Positions 23,151-32,081 are shown, counted from the first letter of the stretch. The stretch is 64,000 bases of DNA from JALZEG01 sp046263255 (GCA_046263255.1 JBHELD010000003.1:31841-95840), one strand, 5' to 3'. Numbers and translations: made by a program. Notes: generated from the sequence alone by a model not told the origin.

Positions 23151-24125
23151 ATGCGCACGAACATGCCCAGGATCGTCTTCGTGAGCGCGCTGATCGCGGC
23201 CGGTCTGGCGGGATCCGTCCCCACGGGTGCCCGCGTCGCACGCGTGCAGGGCGACCCGCAGGTCTGCGCGGATCCGGACCAGTCGCTGTCGCTGTTCGCG
23301 GAGCCGCTCGGCGACGGCCGCATCGGGTACGGGACGGCGCCGGGGAACGCCACGATTCCCGGCCCCACGATCGAGATGACCGAAGGGGAATGCATCGCCG
23401 TGACCCTCACCAACGACGCGAAGCGGCGCGTGAGCATGCACTCGCACGGCGTCGACTACACGGTAGCGAGCGACGGGACGCCGCTGAACGACAGCTGCGT
23501 CGCCCCCGGGCGGAGCAGGACGTACTTCTTCCAGGCGCACCCGCCGGGTGCGCGCGCCGACGGGACGATCGACGCCGGCAGCGCGGGCTACTGGCACTAC
23601 CACGACCACTGCCTCGGCACCGAGCACGGCACCGGCGGTGTCTACGCGGGGCTCTTCGGCGCTTTCGTCGTCCGGCGCGCGGGTGATCCGGAGCCGGTCC
23701 GGACGTGCGTGCTCGTGATGATCAGGACGACGTTCAACCTGCGGAAGGACCCGGACACGCCGCGGTGCACGTCGAACGCGGGCGAGCGCGTGGAGTTCGT
23801 CGTCATCGGTCACGGCGACCAGTTCCACACCTTCCACCTCCACGGGCACCGGTGGACCGACAACCGGACGGGGATCCCGGCGACCGTCGACGACGCGACG
23901 CGGCTCGTCGACAACAAGGTCGTGGGGCCGGCCGACTCGTTCGGGTTCCAGGTCATCGCGGGGGAGCACGTCGGCCCCGGCGCGTGGATGTACCACTGCC
24001 ACGTCCAGGGCCACTCCGACGCGGGGATGTCGGGGATCTTCGTCGTCAGGACCGAGGGCGGGGCGCTGACGAGAGCGACGGTCGAGGCCCTCCGCAACGC
24101 AAGACATGCCGCGCACGCGCACTAG
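23151..24125 (+). CDS. Secreted two-domain multicopper oxidase
   Basis: A 324-residue laccase-like enzyme that would oxidise a substrate at a type 1 copper and reduce oxygen at a trinuclear cluster. After a signal peptide (residues ~6-27) it shows all four copper segments: MHSHGVD, WHYHDHCLGTEHGTGG, FHTFHLHGHRW and MYHCHVQGHSDAGM. Two cupredoxin domains match the small, trimeric laccase class. ATG 23151 follows GAGGGAG. It overlaps the next secreted protein gene by 20 bp. The natural substrate is not evident. Confidence 0.9.
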   Translation: MRTNMPRIVFVSALIAAGLAGSVPTGARVARVQGDPQVCADPDQSLSLFAEPLGDGRIGYGTAPGNATIPGPTIEMTEGECIAVTLTNDAKRRVSMHSHGVDYTVASDGTPLNDSCVAPGRSRTYFFQAHPPGARADGTIDAGSAGYWHYHDHCLGTEHGTGGVYAGLFGAFVVRRAGDPEPVRTCVLVMIRTTFNLRKDPDTPRCTSNAGERVEFVVIGHGDQFHTFHLHGHRWTDNRTGIPATVDDATRLVDNKVVGPADSFGFQVIAGEHVGPGAWMYHCHVQGHSDAGMSGIFVVRTEGGALTRATVEALRNARHAAHAH

Positions 24126-25593
24126 AGCCGCGCTCGTCCGCAGGGTCCTGCTGATCGCGGCCGCCGCGGCGTGCGCCGTCGCGGGTCTTCCCGGGGTCGC
24201 GCCCGCGGCCGACCACGCGGTGTCGATCCGCGACAACTTCTTCGCGCCGCAGGAGATCCGCATCGAGCCAGGCGACACCGTCACGTGGACGAACTCGGGG
24301 ACGCGCGTGCACGACGTCACCTCCGACACCGGCGCGTTCGCGTCCGGAGCCCTGCAGAGAGGGCAGCGCTTCAGCCACACGTTCGAGGAGGAGGGGTACT
24401 TCTACTACCACTGCAGCTTCCACGGGCGCGCGGGCAGGCAGGGGATGTGGGGCGTCGTGATCGTCGGCGACCCGCCTCCGCCGGGCGGCGGCGAGGAGGA
24501 CGAGCGGCCGAAGATCGAGGTGCCGGGCGACTTCAAGACGATCCAGGCCGCGGTCGACGCCGCGGAGCCGGGGTCGACGATCGTCGTCGGTCCCGGCACC
24601 TACAAGGGCGACGTCGTCGTCACGACCGACGACCTGATCCTCCGGGGCGTCGACCGGTTCCGGACGGTCCTCGACGGCGGGGGCACGAGGTCGAACGGCA
24701 TCGTCGTCGACGGCGCGCGGGACGTCACGATCGCGAACCTGACCGTGCGCGACTTCACCGGCGACGGCATCCTGTTCACCGGCGCACGCCGCTACACGGC
24801 CGACCGGATCGACGCGATCAAGAACCTCACGCGCGGCATCTCCGCCCACGGGTCCTACGACGGCGTGATCCGCCGCTCGTTCGGGTGGGGGAGCGGCGAC
24901 TCCGCCTTCTCCGTCGCCGAGTGCATGGGCTGCGGCGCGCTGCTCGAGGACCTGCACGCCGAGAGGAGCTACCTCGGCTACGCCGGTGTGAACGCGACCG
25001 GCGTCACGATCCGCAGCTCGACCTGGGTCCGCAACGCCACCGGCATCGCTTCGATCACCTTGCCGGGCCTCGGGCACGGCCCGGGCCGGGGGACGCTCGT
25101 CGTCGGCAACGTCGTCCGCGCCAACGACCACGCCTCGACACCCCCCGCCGGCATCGCGGAGACGTTCGGCACCCCGGTCGGCACGGGCATCTGGCTCGCC
25201 GGGGTCGAGAACAACGTCGTCCTCGGGAACGAGGTGACGGACCACGGGCGCTACGGCGTCCTCGTGACGCAGACGCCCGACGCGACGCTTCCGGTGAACA
25301 ACACGGTCGCACGCAACCTCGTGCGCGGCTCCGGCGCGCACGCGCTCGCCTGGGACGGCGCCGGCTCCGACAACTGCTTCACCGGCAACGACTTCGACGG
25401 CACCTCCGGTCCGCCGGATATCGAGACGCTTTACTCCTGCGCCGACCGCCCGTTCGCGGGAACTCCCTACCGACCGGTCGCCGACGACGTCGCGGCGGCG
25501 CTGGAGGAGAGGCACCTGCGCCACACCGAGGAGCCGCCGGAGCCCCGCCGCCCGCGCTGCCAGAAGGGGCGCCCCGGGTGCCACCGCCACTGA
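24106..25593 (+). CDS. Secreted cupredoxin plus parallel beta-helix protein
   Basis: A signal peptide (residues ~12-34) leads to a plastocyanin-like domain with a type 1 copper set (residues ~35-122: VHDV ... YHCSFHGRAGRQGM). A Pro/Gly linker follows. From residue ~140 a right-handed beta-helix begins with DFKTIQAAVDAAEPGSTIVV, the usual start of NosD/pectate-lyase-like repeats. The short basic, Cys-containing tail is unusual. Overlap with the multicopper oxidase gene and a shared copper theme suggest the cupredoxin passes electrons to or from the oxidase while the helix binds a polysaccharide; this is inference. Confidence 0.82.
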   Translation: MPRTRTRAALVRRVLLIAAAAACAVAGLPGVAPAADHAVSIRDNFFAPQEIRIEPGDTVTWTNSGTRVHDVTSDTGAFASGALQRGQRFSHTFEEEGYFYYHCSFHGRAGRQGMWGVVIVGDPPPPGGGEEDERPKIEVPGDFKTIQAAVDAAEPGSTIVVGPGTYKGDVVVTTDDLILRGVDRFRTVLDGGGTRSNGIVVDGARDVTIANLTVRDFTGDGILFTGARRYTADRIDAIKNLTRGISAHGSYDGVIRRSFGWGSGDSAFSVAECMGCGALLEDLHAERSYLGYAGVNATGVTIRSSTWVRNATGIASITLPGLGHGPGRGTLVVGNVVRANDHASTPPAGIAETFGTPVGTGIWLAGVENNVVLGNEVTDHGRYGVLVTQTPDATLPVNNTVARNLVRGSGAHALAWDGAGSDNCFTGNDFDGTSGPPDIETLYSCADRPFAGTPYRPVADDVAAALEERHLRHTEEPPEPRRPRCQKGRPGCHRH

Positions 25594-25631
25594 CGGCTTC
25601 GCCGGTACCGCAGGCGTAAGCTGGCCGCCGG

Positions 25632-27341
25632 ATGTCGCGGGGACGGGTCTCGACGCAGGTCGTGGTGATGGGCGTGCTCGCGTCTACCGTCGCCTTCGGC
25701 GCCGCGGCTTCCCCCTTGAGGCGTCCGCCGCCGCCGCTGACGACGCTCTCCCGCACGATCGTGGCCGAGGGGGAGCGCGACCTCGCGTACGGGCCGGGCG
25801 AGCGGCGGGTGACGCGCACGCTCGGCTGGAAGGACCCCGGCCGCCCCGGCCGCGCCCTCGCCGGGTTCAAGCAACTGAGCGACGTCCACGTGATCGACGA
25901 GGAGTCTCCGGCGCGCGTCGAGTACTTCGACGGCTGCGGGACCCCGTTCAGCGCGGCGTACCGGGTCCAGGAGGCGATGTCGCTTCAGGTCGGCGACTCG
26001 ATGCTCCGCCGCCTCGCCAGGATCGACGAGGGACCGGCGACGGGCGTGCCGCTCTCGTTCGTCGTCTCGACCGGCGACAACATCGACAACAACCAGCTGA
26101 ACGAGCTGAGGTGGTTCATCGACCTGCTCGACGGCGATCGCGTCGACCCGGCGTCCGGTACCCGCGGCTACCACGGCTACACGCAGGAGCACTTCGCGCC
26201 GGCGCTGCCGCTCGAGGTGCTCGAGCTCGCGCAGGAGCCCTTCGACGCCGTCGGGACGAAGGTGCCGTGGTACGCGGTGCTCGGCAACCACGACGGGCTC
26301 GTGCAGGGCAACGCCCCGCAGAACCCGGGGTTCGAGTCCTTCGCCGTCGGGGGCCGCAAGGCCTTCGTGCCGCTCGACGGCTACGACAACTGCCCCGACG
26401 ATCCCGGCGACGCGGGGCAGATCCAGAACCTGATGGAGAACGCGACCGCGACCAGCTCCGAGGCCGTTCCCGCGGACGGCGAGCGCGCCTTCGTCGACCA
26501 CGAGGAGCTCGTCGAGGAGTTCTTCCAGAGCGACGGGAGGCCCTACGGCCACGGCCTCGCGCGGGCGCCCGAGGACCCGATGCACGACGCCCGCGCGGGC
26601 TACTACAGCTTCCCGGTCGGGCGGAAGGTGCGCGGGATCTCTCTCGACACGATCTCGTACGACGGCGTCGACGACGGCCACGTGCCCGACCCGCAGTTCA
26701 GGTGGCTGAGAAAGGAGCTGCGGAGGTGGAGCACGCGGTACTTCGCGGGCGGCGAGCTGCGCCGCAACCGCAGGGGCCGAGATCGCCTGATCGTGCTCTT
26801 CTCGCACCACTCGTCGGCGACGTTGCACAACCCCGGCGGCGACGTCGAGGGCCAGCCGTTCCACTGCTTCCGCAGGACCGACCAGCCCGAGTGCGCCGAG
26901 GGGGAGGGGCTGAAGAACCTGCTCCACCGCTTCCCGAACGTCATCGCGTGGGTGAACGGGCACGAGCACAACAACGCGGTGCGGGCGTTCCCGGCCCCGG
27001 GGGAGAAGGACCCGGCGCGCGGCTTCTGGGAGGTCAACACCGCCGCGCACATCGACTGGCCGCAGCAGTCGCGGCTGATCGAGATCGCGTGGGAGCGCGG
27101 GCGAAAGGGGAGGGCCGGCACGGTGCTCGTCTACGGCACGATCGTCGACCACGGGGCTGCGCCCGATCCCGACCTCGACTCCCAGTCGGTGGTCGGCTAC
27201 CTCTCGTCGGTCTCGCGCGTCGAGGCCTACTACGACGCGTGCGTGCGCACGGGCCAGGCGAACTGCGCCGCCGCCGGCCGCCGCAAGGACCGCAACGTGA
27301 AGCTCGTGATCAAGGCGCCGTTCGACCTGGGCGGACGCTGA
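25632..27341 (+). CDS. Secreted calcineurin-like metallophosphoesterase
   Basis: A 569-residue protein with an N-terminal signal segment (residues ~8-27) and the complete dinuclear metal set: SDVHV, STGDNIDNNQ, VLGNHDG, FSHHSSATLHN and NGHEHNN. Long insertions between motifs match the actinobacterial PPA1498-type metallophosphoesterases rather than simple phosphodiesterases. Phosphate-ester substrate unknown. It lies in a run of plus-strand exported proteins. Confidence 0.88.
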   Translation: MSRGRVSTQVVVMGVLASTVAFGAAASPLRRPPPPLTTLSRTIVAEGERDLAYGPGERRVTRTLGWKDPGRPGRALAGFKQLSDVHVIDEESPARVEYFDGCGTPFSAAYRVQEAMSLQVGDSMLRRLARIDEGPATGVPLSFVVSTGDNIDNNQLNELRWFIDLLDGDRVDPASGTRGYHGYTQEHFAPALPLEVLELAQEPFDAVGTKVPWYAVLGNHDGLVQGNAPQNPGFESFAVGGRKAFVPLDGYDNCPDDPGDAGQIQNLMENATATSSEAVPADGERAFVDHEELVEEFFQSDGRPYGHGLARAPEDPMHDARAGYYSFPVGRKVRGISLDTISYDGVDDGHVPDPQFRWLRKELRRWSTRYFAGGELRRNRRGRDRLIVLFSHHSSATLHNPGGDVEGQPFHCFRRTDQPECAEGEGLKNLLHRFPNVIAWVNGHEHNNAVRAFPAPGEKDPARGFWEVNTAAHIDWPQQSRLIEIAWERGRKGRAGTVLVYGTIVDHGAAPDPDLDSQSVVGYLSSVSRVEAYYDACVRTGQANCAAAGRRKDRNVKLVIKAPFDLGGR

Positions 27342-27372
27342 GTCGTTCGCAAGTCGACCGGGGAGGACGGCA

Positions 27373-29517
27373 GTGAGGGTGCGCAGGGGGTTTGCAGGAG
27401 CGATTGCGGGCGCGCTGGCCGCGGCGCTGGTCCCGGCGCCGGCGGTGGCGACCCCGGTCTGCACCGACGGCTACATGGGAGGGCCCCCGCAGGAGACCTG
27501 CGGGGGCCGCATCTTCCCCGAGGCCGCCGTGGCCCGCGCCTACGTCCAGCTCCTCCCCGACCCGACCGGCTTCCGCGAGTACCAGCACGGGATCGAGTAC
27601 CTCGCCGAGGCGTACCCCCGCTGGATCTCGGTCACGAAGCTCTCCTCGATCTACGAGGACGACGCGGTGAGCGCGGGCGAGGACGACGCCCGCTCCTACG
27701 AGAAGGACGACACCGGCGACGGCCACGAGATCTGGGTCGTCAAGATCACCGACCACAGGATCCCCGACCGCGGCAAGGAGACGCTGTTCTTCTCGCTGGC
27801 CGTCCACGGCAACGAGAGGGGCGGCCTCGAGGGAGGGCTGCGCGCCGCCGAGGACCTCGCCCGCGCCGCGGAGGAGGGGGGCACGATCGTCGACGGGATC
27901 GACAACTACGAGACGACGACCGGGCGCAAGCCGAAGTTCCACGAGCACGAGGTGCGCGACGTGCTGAAGCGCGAGGCCGTGTACCTGGTCGACTTCAACC
28001 CCGACGGATGGGCGGTGGGCGACCACTACCACGAGCCGCCGCTCCCGTACCAGCGGGGCAACGGCATGGGCACCGACCTCAACCGGCAGATGCCGACGGT
28101 CGGGAGGCTCAACGAGAGCCGCAACCCGCTCCAGGAGAGCGAGATGTACTACGGGCACAGGTTCATGCACCGGGTCGCGTCCGAGGGGATCAACGGGCGC
28201 ATGGCATACGGCGCCGACGTGCACGGGGAGCTCACGTCGAACGCGTACGTCGACATCATGTACCCCGCCGGGCAATTCGACTCCGTCGACCACCGCCGCC
28301 TTATGGCGATCGCCGAGCGCACGAAGTCGGTGATCGACGCGACCCTCTACCAGGGGATCGTCGACCAGATCGAGAACGCCAGCGGGGGCAACAGCGGGTC
28401 GCCCGACCAGGACGTGCCGACGAAGCCCGCTCATTGGGCGACGGTGTGGGACACGCTCGGCTACACCGACACCGGGTTCATCGGCGACTACCTCGCCACC
28501 GACCTCGGCGTCACGGGGATGGACTACGAGATCTTCCTCAACCACACCGTCCCGGACAAGAGCTGGAACGTCTACCTCCAGGAGAACCACATCAACGCGA
28601 CGCGGGCGATCATCAAGACCGCGATGGCGTACGCGCTCTACCAGAGCAGCGAGTTCAACGCCCGCAACGTCGCGGTCGACCCGAAGGGGACCGCCGGCTA
28701 CGTGTTCGACCCGAAGCCGGTCACCGACCGCGACCGCAACGGCGCCGGGACGCTGCCGGGGCCGGGCAAGGACGGCATCGGCGCCGACGGCGAGCGCGTC
28801 CGCCAGCGCCACTACCGCGCGACGAACATGAGGTGGTTCGCCGACACGTCCCGGCTGATGCACGAGCCCTTCGTCCCCGTGAGCACGCGCAGGATCGCCC
28901 GGGGGCGCGACTACCTGAACCGCCTGGACACGCTCGTCGTCGCCGACCGCGCCCGCCCGCGCGACCGCAAGGGGAGGGTCGCGTCGCCGAAGACGTACTT
29001 CCGGAACATCGAGAGGTGGGTCAGGAGGGGCGGCAACCTCGTCCTGACCGACCGGGCGCTGCGGGTCCTCCACAAGATCGGCGTCGTCGAGCAGGGCGCG
29101 GTGCGGAACGTGAAGGTCTACCAGCCGTACGCCGACATCCAGGACTTCGACCACCCGATGGTCGCGGGGCTGCGGCCCAACGCCCGCCAGCTCGTCGAGG
29201 CCGCGATCCTCGGCTACTGCATCGGCGGCCAGTGCTCGCCCATGACGGTGGTCGACGAGGTCGCGTTCACCGGCGCCGGCGGGCGCGTCGTGGGGACGAC
29301 GGGGGACGGCCAGGTGAGCATCGGCGAGCTCGAGCTCGGCAGGGGCCGGATCCGCATCGTCGGCGGAGCCCTGCCGCGGCCGACCGAGGAGTACGACCAT
29401 CGTTACGGGTTGCGGGACTACGCGCTGACGTACTCGGGGCTCTACGTGATGGAGAACTCGATCGTCCACGACGTCCCGCACCTGGGCCGCTCGGCGAGGC
29501 TGGAGCGGACCCTGTAG
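27373..29517 (+). CDS. Secreted M14 zinc carboxypeptidase with a C-terminal amidotransferase-like domain
   Basis: A 714-residue exported peptidase. The signal peptide (residues ~8-30) is followed by an M14 domain with zinc ligands HGNERGG (HxxE) and ADVHGELTSN. The C-terminal third (after residue ~480: RRIARGRDYLNRLDTLVVAD, RWVRRGGNLVLTDRAL) looks like a class I glutamine-amidotransferase-like or DUF4350-type fold of unknown role. GTG 27373 follows GGGGAGGAC. Likely involved in peptide scavenging outside the cell. Confidence 0.85.
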   Translation: MRVRRGFAGAIAGALAAALVPAPAVATPVCTDGYMGGPPQETCGGRIFPEAAVARAYVQLLPDPTGFREYQHGIEYLAEAYPRWISVTKLSSIYEDDAVSAGEDDARSYEKDDTGDGHEIWVVKITDHRIPDRGKETLFFSLAVHGNERGGLEGGLRAAEDLARAAEEGGTIVDGIDNYETTTGRKPKFHEHEVRDVLKREAVYLVDFNPDGWAVGDHYHEPPLPYQRGNGMGTDLNRQMPTVGRLNESRNPLQESEMYYGHRFMHRVASEGINGRMAYGADVHGELTSNAYVDIMYPAGQFDSVDHRRLMAIAERTKSVIDATLYQGIVDQIENASGGNSGSPDQDVPTKPAHWATVWDTLGYTDTGFIGDYLATDLGVTGMDYEIFLNHTVPDKSWNVYLQENHINATRAIIKTAMAYALYQSSEFNARNVAVDPKGTAGYVFDPKPVTDRDRNGAGTLPGPGKDGIGADGERVRQRHYRATNMRWFADTSRLMHEPFVPVSTRRIARGRDYLNRLDTLVVADRARPRDRKGRVASPKTYFRNIERWVRRGGNLVLTDRALRVLHKIGVVEQGAVRNVKVYQPYADIQDFDHPMVAGLRPNARQLVEAAILGYCIGGQCSPMTVVDEVAFTGAGGRVVGTTGDGQVSIGELELGRGRIRIVGGALPRPTEEYDHRYGLRDYALTYSGLYVMENSIVHDVPHLGRSARLERTL

Positions 29518-29602
29518 GGGCGATTCGGGCATTTCGGCAGGAACGGGACAGGCGGCCGAGAACCGTTCGCGCGTCTGGAACCCGAATCCCGGAGGTGGGG
29601 AC

Positions 29603-29776
29603 ATGAAGCTGAAGGCAATGCTGGTCGCGGGCGCCCTGGCGGCGGGGCTGCTGGGCGCGGCGGCACCGGCGTCGGCGTCGGCGTCGGCGGCGCCGGCCCA
29701 CCCGTGCCACGAGTACCACCCGCTCCACCAGCCCGTGGAGTGGACGATCTGCATGTGGTACTACCTGACGAAGTAG
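29603..29776 (+). CDS. Small secreted Cys-containing peptide precursor
   Basis: A 57-codon gene with a strong ribosome site (GGAGGTGGGG) five bases before ATG 29603. Residues 1-~30 form a textbook signal peptide: basic KLK, hydrophobic LVAGALAAGLLG, and an AxA-type end in an Ala/Ser run. The predicted mature peptide is only ~25 residues, with two Cys (HPCHEYHPLHQPVEW... and TICMW), four His and an aromatic C terminus WYYLTK, so one disulfide or a metal site is possible. It lies 85 bp after the M14 peptidase. No family recognised. Confidence 0.6.
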   Translation: MKLKAMLVAGALAAGLLGAAAPASASASAAPAHPCHEYHPLHQPVEWTICMWYYLTK

Positions 29777-29832
29777 CCAGAAGTTTACATAGCGTGCATT
29801 ATGGGGGCTGCGGCCCGGCGTACGCGCCGCCG

Positions 29833-29938
29833 GCGCCGGCCGGTCCACCAGGCGCTGTCTGAGGTGGGTCAGACACGGCCGGCATGTCTGTCGTGTCTGA
29901 CTCGTCTCGGGAGGTGGGTGTGGCGGCTACGAGCGCCG
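29833..29938. repeat. Intergenic repeat element, copy 1 (palindromic core at the 3' end of the mannosyltransferase gene)
   Basis: Contains GTCAGACACG (29868-29877) and CGTGTCTGAC (29892-29901), a perfect 10-bp inverted repeat with a 14-nt loop. It is flanked by GCGCCGGCCGGTCC (29833-29846) and GGCGGCTACGAGCGCCG (29922-29938). The flanks recur at 61492-61534 and the core recurs at 56863-56898. It lies between two convergent genes, so the hairpin may act as a terminator. Confidence 0.65.
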
Positions 29939-30661
29939 CCCCCCGAAGCGGTCCCGCAGCCCCCAGCGCGTCACCTGGGCCAGCGCCTCGACCACGATCC
30001 GGCGGCTCATCTTCGACTTCCCCGCGACGCGCTCGGTGAACACGATCGGGACCTCCGCGATCGTGCCGCCCCGCTGCCACACGCGGCGCGTCATCTCGAT
30101 CTGGAACCCGTACCCTTCGGTGCGCACCGTCGACAGGTCCTCGGCCCCGAGCGTCGCGGCCCGATAGGCGCGGAACCCCGCGGTCGAGTCCTTCACGGGG
30201 TACCCGAGCCACGCGCGGGCGTAGAGGTTCCCGGCCGCCGACAGGGCGCGTCGCAGCGGCCCCCAGTTCTCCGTGGCGCCCCCGGCGACGTAGCGCGACC
30301 CGATCGCGAGGTCCGCGCCCGACTCGAGCCGGTGCAGCAGCCGCGGGACGTCGGCGGGATCGTGCGAGAGGTCGGCGTCCATCTCGACCACGGCCCAGTA
30401 GCCGCGCTCGAGCGCCCAGCGGAACCCGGCGACGTACGCCGTCCCGAGGCCCTGCTTGTGCGAGCGTTCGACGAGGTGGATCGAGTGGGGGCCCTGCGCG
30501 AGGTGCTTCACGTGCTCCGCGGTCCCGTCGGGGGATCCGTCGTCGACCACGAGCAGCTCGACGCGGTCGCCCGCGGCCTCGAACAGCCGGCGCGCGACCT
30601 CGCCGATGCTGTCCCGCTCGTTGTACGTCGGAACGATCACGAGCGCACGAGAAGAGGCCAT
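29927..30661 (-). CDS. Polyprenol-phosphate mannosyltransferase (DPM1/Ppm1-like, GT2)
   Basis: Transfers mannose from GDP-mannose to polyprenyl phosphate, making the donor for extracytoplasmic mannosylation. The 244 residues form one GT-A domain: VIVPTYNERDSI at the start, VVDDGSPDGTA, the DXD-type EMDADLSHDP and the GSRYVAGG loop. There is no C-terminal membrane domain, as in the catalytic Ppm1 part. It would use GDP-mannose from the guanylyltransferase gene at 11.4 kb. Start is the ATG at 30661. Confidence 0.9.
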   Translation of the reverse strand: MASSRALVIVPTYNERDSIGEVARRLFEAAGDRVELLVVDDGSPDGTAEHVKHLAQGPHSIHLVERSHKQGLGTAYVAGFRWALERGYWAVVEMDADLSHDPADVPRLLHRLESGADLAIGSRYVAGGATENWGPLRRALSAAGNLYARAWLGYPVKDSTAGFRAYRAATLGAEDLSTVRTEGYGFQIEMTRRVWQRGGTIAEVPIVFTERVAGKSKMSRRIVVEALAQVTRWGLRDRFGGRRS

Positions 30662-30719
30662 GCGTGCACCGTACCCGCGGCGCTAGCGGGCGACGGTTAT
30701 ACGCAGTCGATCTGTTCCG

Positions 30720-30742
30720 GCGACTGCGCTAAACGCAGTCGC
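30720..30742 (-). terminator. Hairpin at the 3' end of the DUF4193 gene
   Basis: GCGACTGCG and CGCAGTCGC form a perfect 9-bp stem with a 5-nt loop that contains the stop codon of the DUF4193 gene. No T-run follows, so intrinsic termination is uncertain; mRNA 3'-end protection is equally possible. Confidence 0.45.
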
Positions 30743-31097
30743 GACAAAGGCCACGCTCGGCGTCGGCGAGCTGGACCCGCGCCTTCACGAGCCGGCAGTG
30801 GTTGCAGACGAACTCCTGACGGTCCTTCAGCGGGATGACCCGGGCAGGGATCGGCTCGAGCGGCGGGATCGTGTCCGGCTCGGACGACAGCCCCATGAGG
30901 TCGTCCTCGTCCTCGGCCTCGTCGGTCCCCCGCCGCGCCGCGGCGCGCTGCGCGAGCAGCTCCTCCAGGCTGGACTCGTCCTCCTCGTCCTCGTCGTCGG
31001 ATCCGGCGAGCGCGACGCCTTCGTCGTCGTCACCCTCGAGCTCGTCGTCTTCGAGCTCTTCTTCGTTGTTCTCGATCTCGTCGTCGTCGGCGAACAC
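30729..31097 (-). CDS. DUF4193 family acidic zinc-site protein
   Basis: A 122-residue protein of an actinobacterial family of unknown function. The first ~65 residues are almost all Asp/Glu (EIENNEEELEDDELEGDDDE) and must be disordered. The C terminus carries two CxxC pairs (VCNHCRLVKARVQLA and GLCRDC), a compact zinc site. GTG 31097 has GAAGGAG in good position. Upstream on the same strand is the structured RNA candidate. Confidence 0.88.
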   Translation of the reverse strand: MFADDDEIENNEEELEDDELEGDDDEGVALAGSDDEDEEDESSLEELLAQRAAARRGTDEAEDEDDLMGLSSEPDTIPPLEPIPARVIPLKDRQEFVCNHCRLVKARVQLADAERGLCRDCV

Positions 31098-31223
31098 CTA
31101 CCGCCACTCCTTCGCAGCCCTGTTCGTGGAAACGAGAAACCTAACCCGGGGGTTCTATTCCCGTAGGACGAAGACGCAAGCACGAAAGTTGCGGGCGGCG
31201 GGAGAGGGAAGCCCGAAAGAGAA

Positions 31224-31526
31224 AGGCCCGAGTAACCGGAGGGGCCGCTCGGTAGCCGGCCGTGACCGGTTATTGGAGCGTTGTCCTCGAGCCACTCGGG
31301 CCTCTCAGCCGGGTCCCAAAGCGACCGGGCAACGACCCAGTGGCTTTGGGGCCAATCTCAATGTCCCAAGCAACCGCCCGGCTGGAGCCGCCGCCTCGGG
31401 CGACCGGCGAGCCGGTCCCCCGCTCCCCTGCCGGCCGGTCCGCTCCGAAGAGCTTTCCCGCCGGCGGGGTCGGCACCTTCCTTGCGGTTGGTGCCGGCGG
31501 CGCCCGGCCGTTTGACTGCTTGGGAC
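31224..31526 (-). ncRNA. Candidate structured RNA (~300 nt) with a pseudoknot, class unknown
   Basis: The 620-bp gap 31098-31719 has no gene but dense perfect helices. Read on the minus strand: the 5' end GTCCCAAGCA (31526-31517) pairs with TGCTTGGGAC (31372-31363). CAGCCGGG (31384-31377) pairs with CCCGGCTG (31313-31306), and these two helices cross, forming a pseudoknot. Inside, CCCAAAGC pairs with GCTTTGGG (31350-31343 and 31322-31315). The 3' domain closes with AGGCCCGAGT/ACTCGGGCCT (31303-31294 and 31233-31224), followed by TTTCTCTTT as in a terminator. A well-placed promoter lies directly upstream. RNase P and tmRNA signatures were looked for and not found. Confidence 0.5.
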
Positions 31527-31533
31527 AGGTCGG

Positions 31534-31562
31534 ACCATAGGGCCTTCCCAAACGCCGGTCAA
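31534..31562 (-). promoter_or_regulatory. Promoter of the structured RNA candidate
   Basis: On the minus strand TTGACC (31562-31557), a 17-bp spacer and TATGGT (31539-31534) are followed seven bases later by the G at 31526 that begins the first helix. Promoter geometry and RNA 5' end agree independently. Confidence 0.55.
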
Positions 31563-31719
31563 TACCACGCGGACAAGAAGTGCCCAGGCCGCGAAAGTTT
31601 CGCGTTCTCGACAGGTTTCGGCGGGTTCGTCCCACAGCTTCTGCACATGTTCTTTGGGCCGGCATCCGCGCGTCCGGCGCGCTTGCCGAAAGCGCGGCGA
31701 GCAGCGAGCATGCGGGGTC

Positions 31720-32079
31720 ATGAGGACCCACCAGATCGAGTGCACCGCGACGACGAAGACCCCGCTCGACTTCGTCGACATCACCGACGAGGTCCAGCAG
31801 GCCCTGACCTCGTCGGGCATCGAGTCGGGACAGGTGACGGTCTTCGCCCCGCACCGCGACTGCGCCATACTCATCAACGAGCGCGAGTCGGGGCTGCATA
31901 CCGACATTCGCACGACGCTCGAGCGCCTCGGCGGCAAGCGGACGGTCGTCGGTTCCAAGTCGGTCGTCCTGCCGGCGATGGAAGGCGAGCTGCGGCTCGG
32001 GCAATGGCAGCGGGTGCTGCTCCTCGAGCTCGATCACGCACAGGACCGGTCGATCATCGTTCAGATCGTGGGTGAGTAG
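31720..32079 (+). CDS. YjbQ/UPF0047 family protein (secondary thiamine-phosphate synthase type)
   Basis: The 119 residues match the YjbQ fold: VDITDEVQQAL near the start, QVTVFAPHRDCAILINERE in the middle, and WQRVLLLELDH near the end. Family members show weak thiamine-phosphate synthase activity, but their physiological role is unclear. The His of the usual HTSxxl motif is present as PHRDCAIL. ATG 31720 is the chosen start. It is separated by only two bases from proS, so the two are co-transcribed. Confidence 0.82.
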   Translation: MRTHQIECTATTKTPLDFVDITDEVQQALTSSGIESGQVTVFAPHRDCAILINERESGLHTDIRTTLERLGGKRTVVGSKSVVLPAMEGELRLGQWQRVLLLELDHAQDRSIIVQIVGE

Positions 32080-32081
32080 GG

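Noticed and set aside
31098..31719. RNase P RNA or tmRNA in the structured gap
   Set aside because: The RNase P conserved blocks (GAGGAAAGTCC-like and ACAGAA...GGCTTA-like) and the tmRNA tRNA-like end and tag frame could not be found on either strand.
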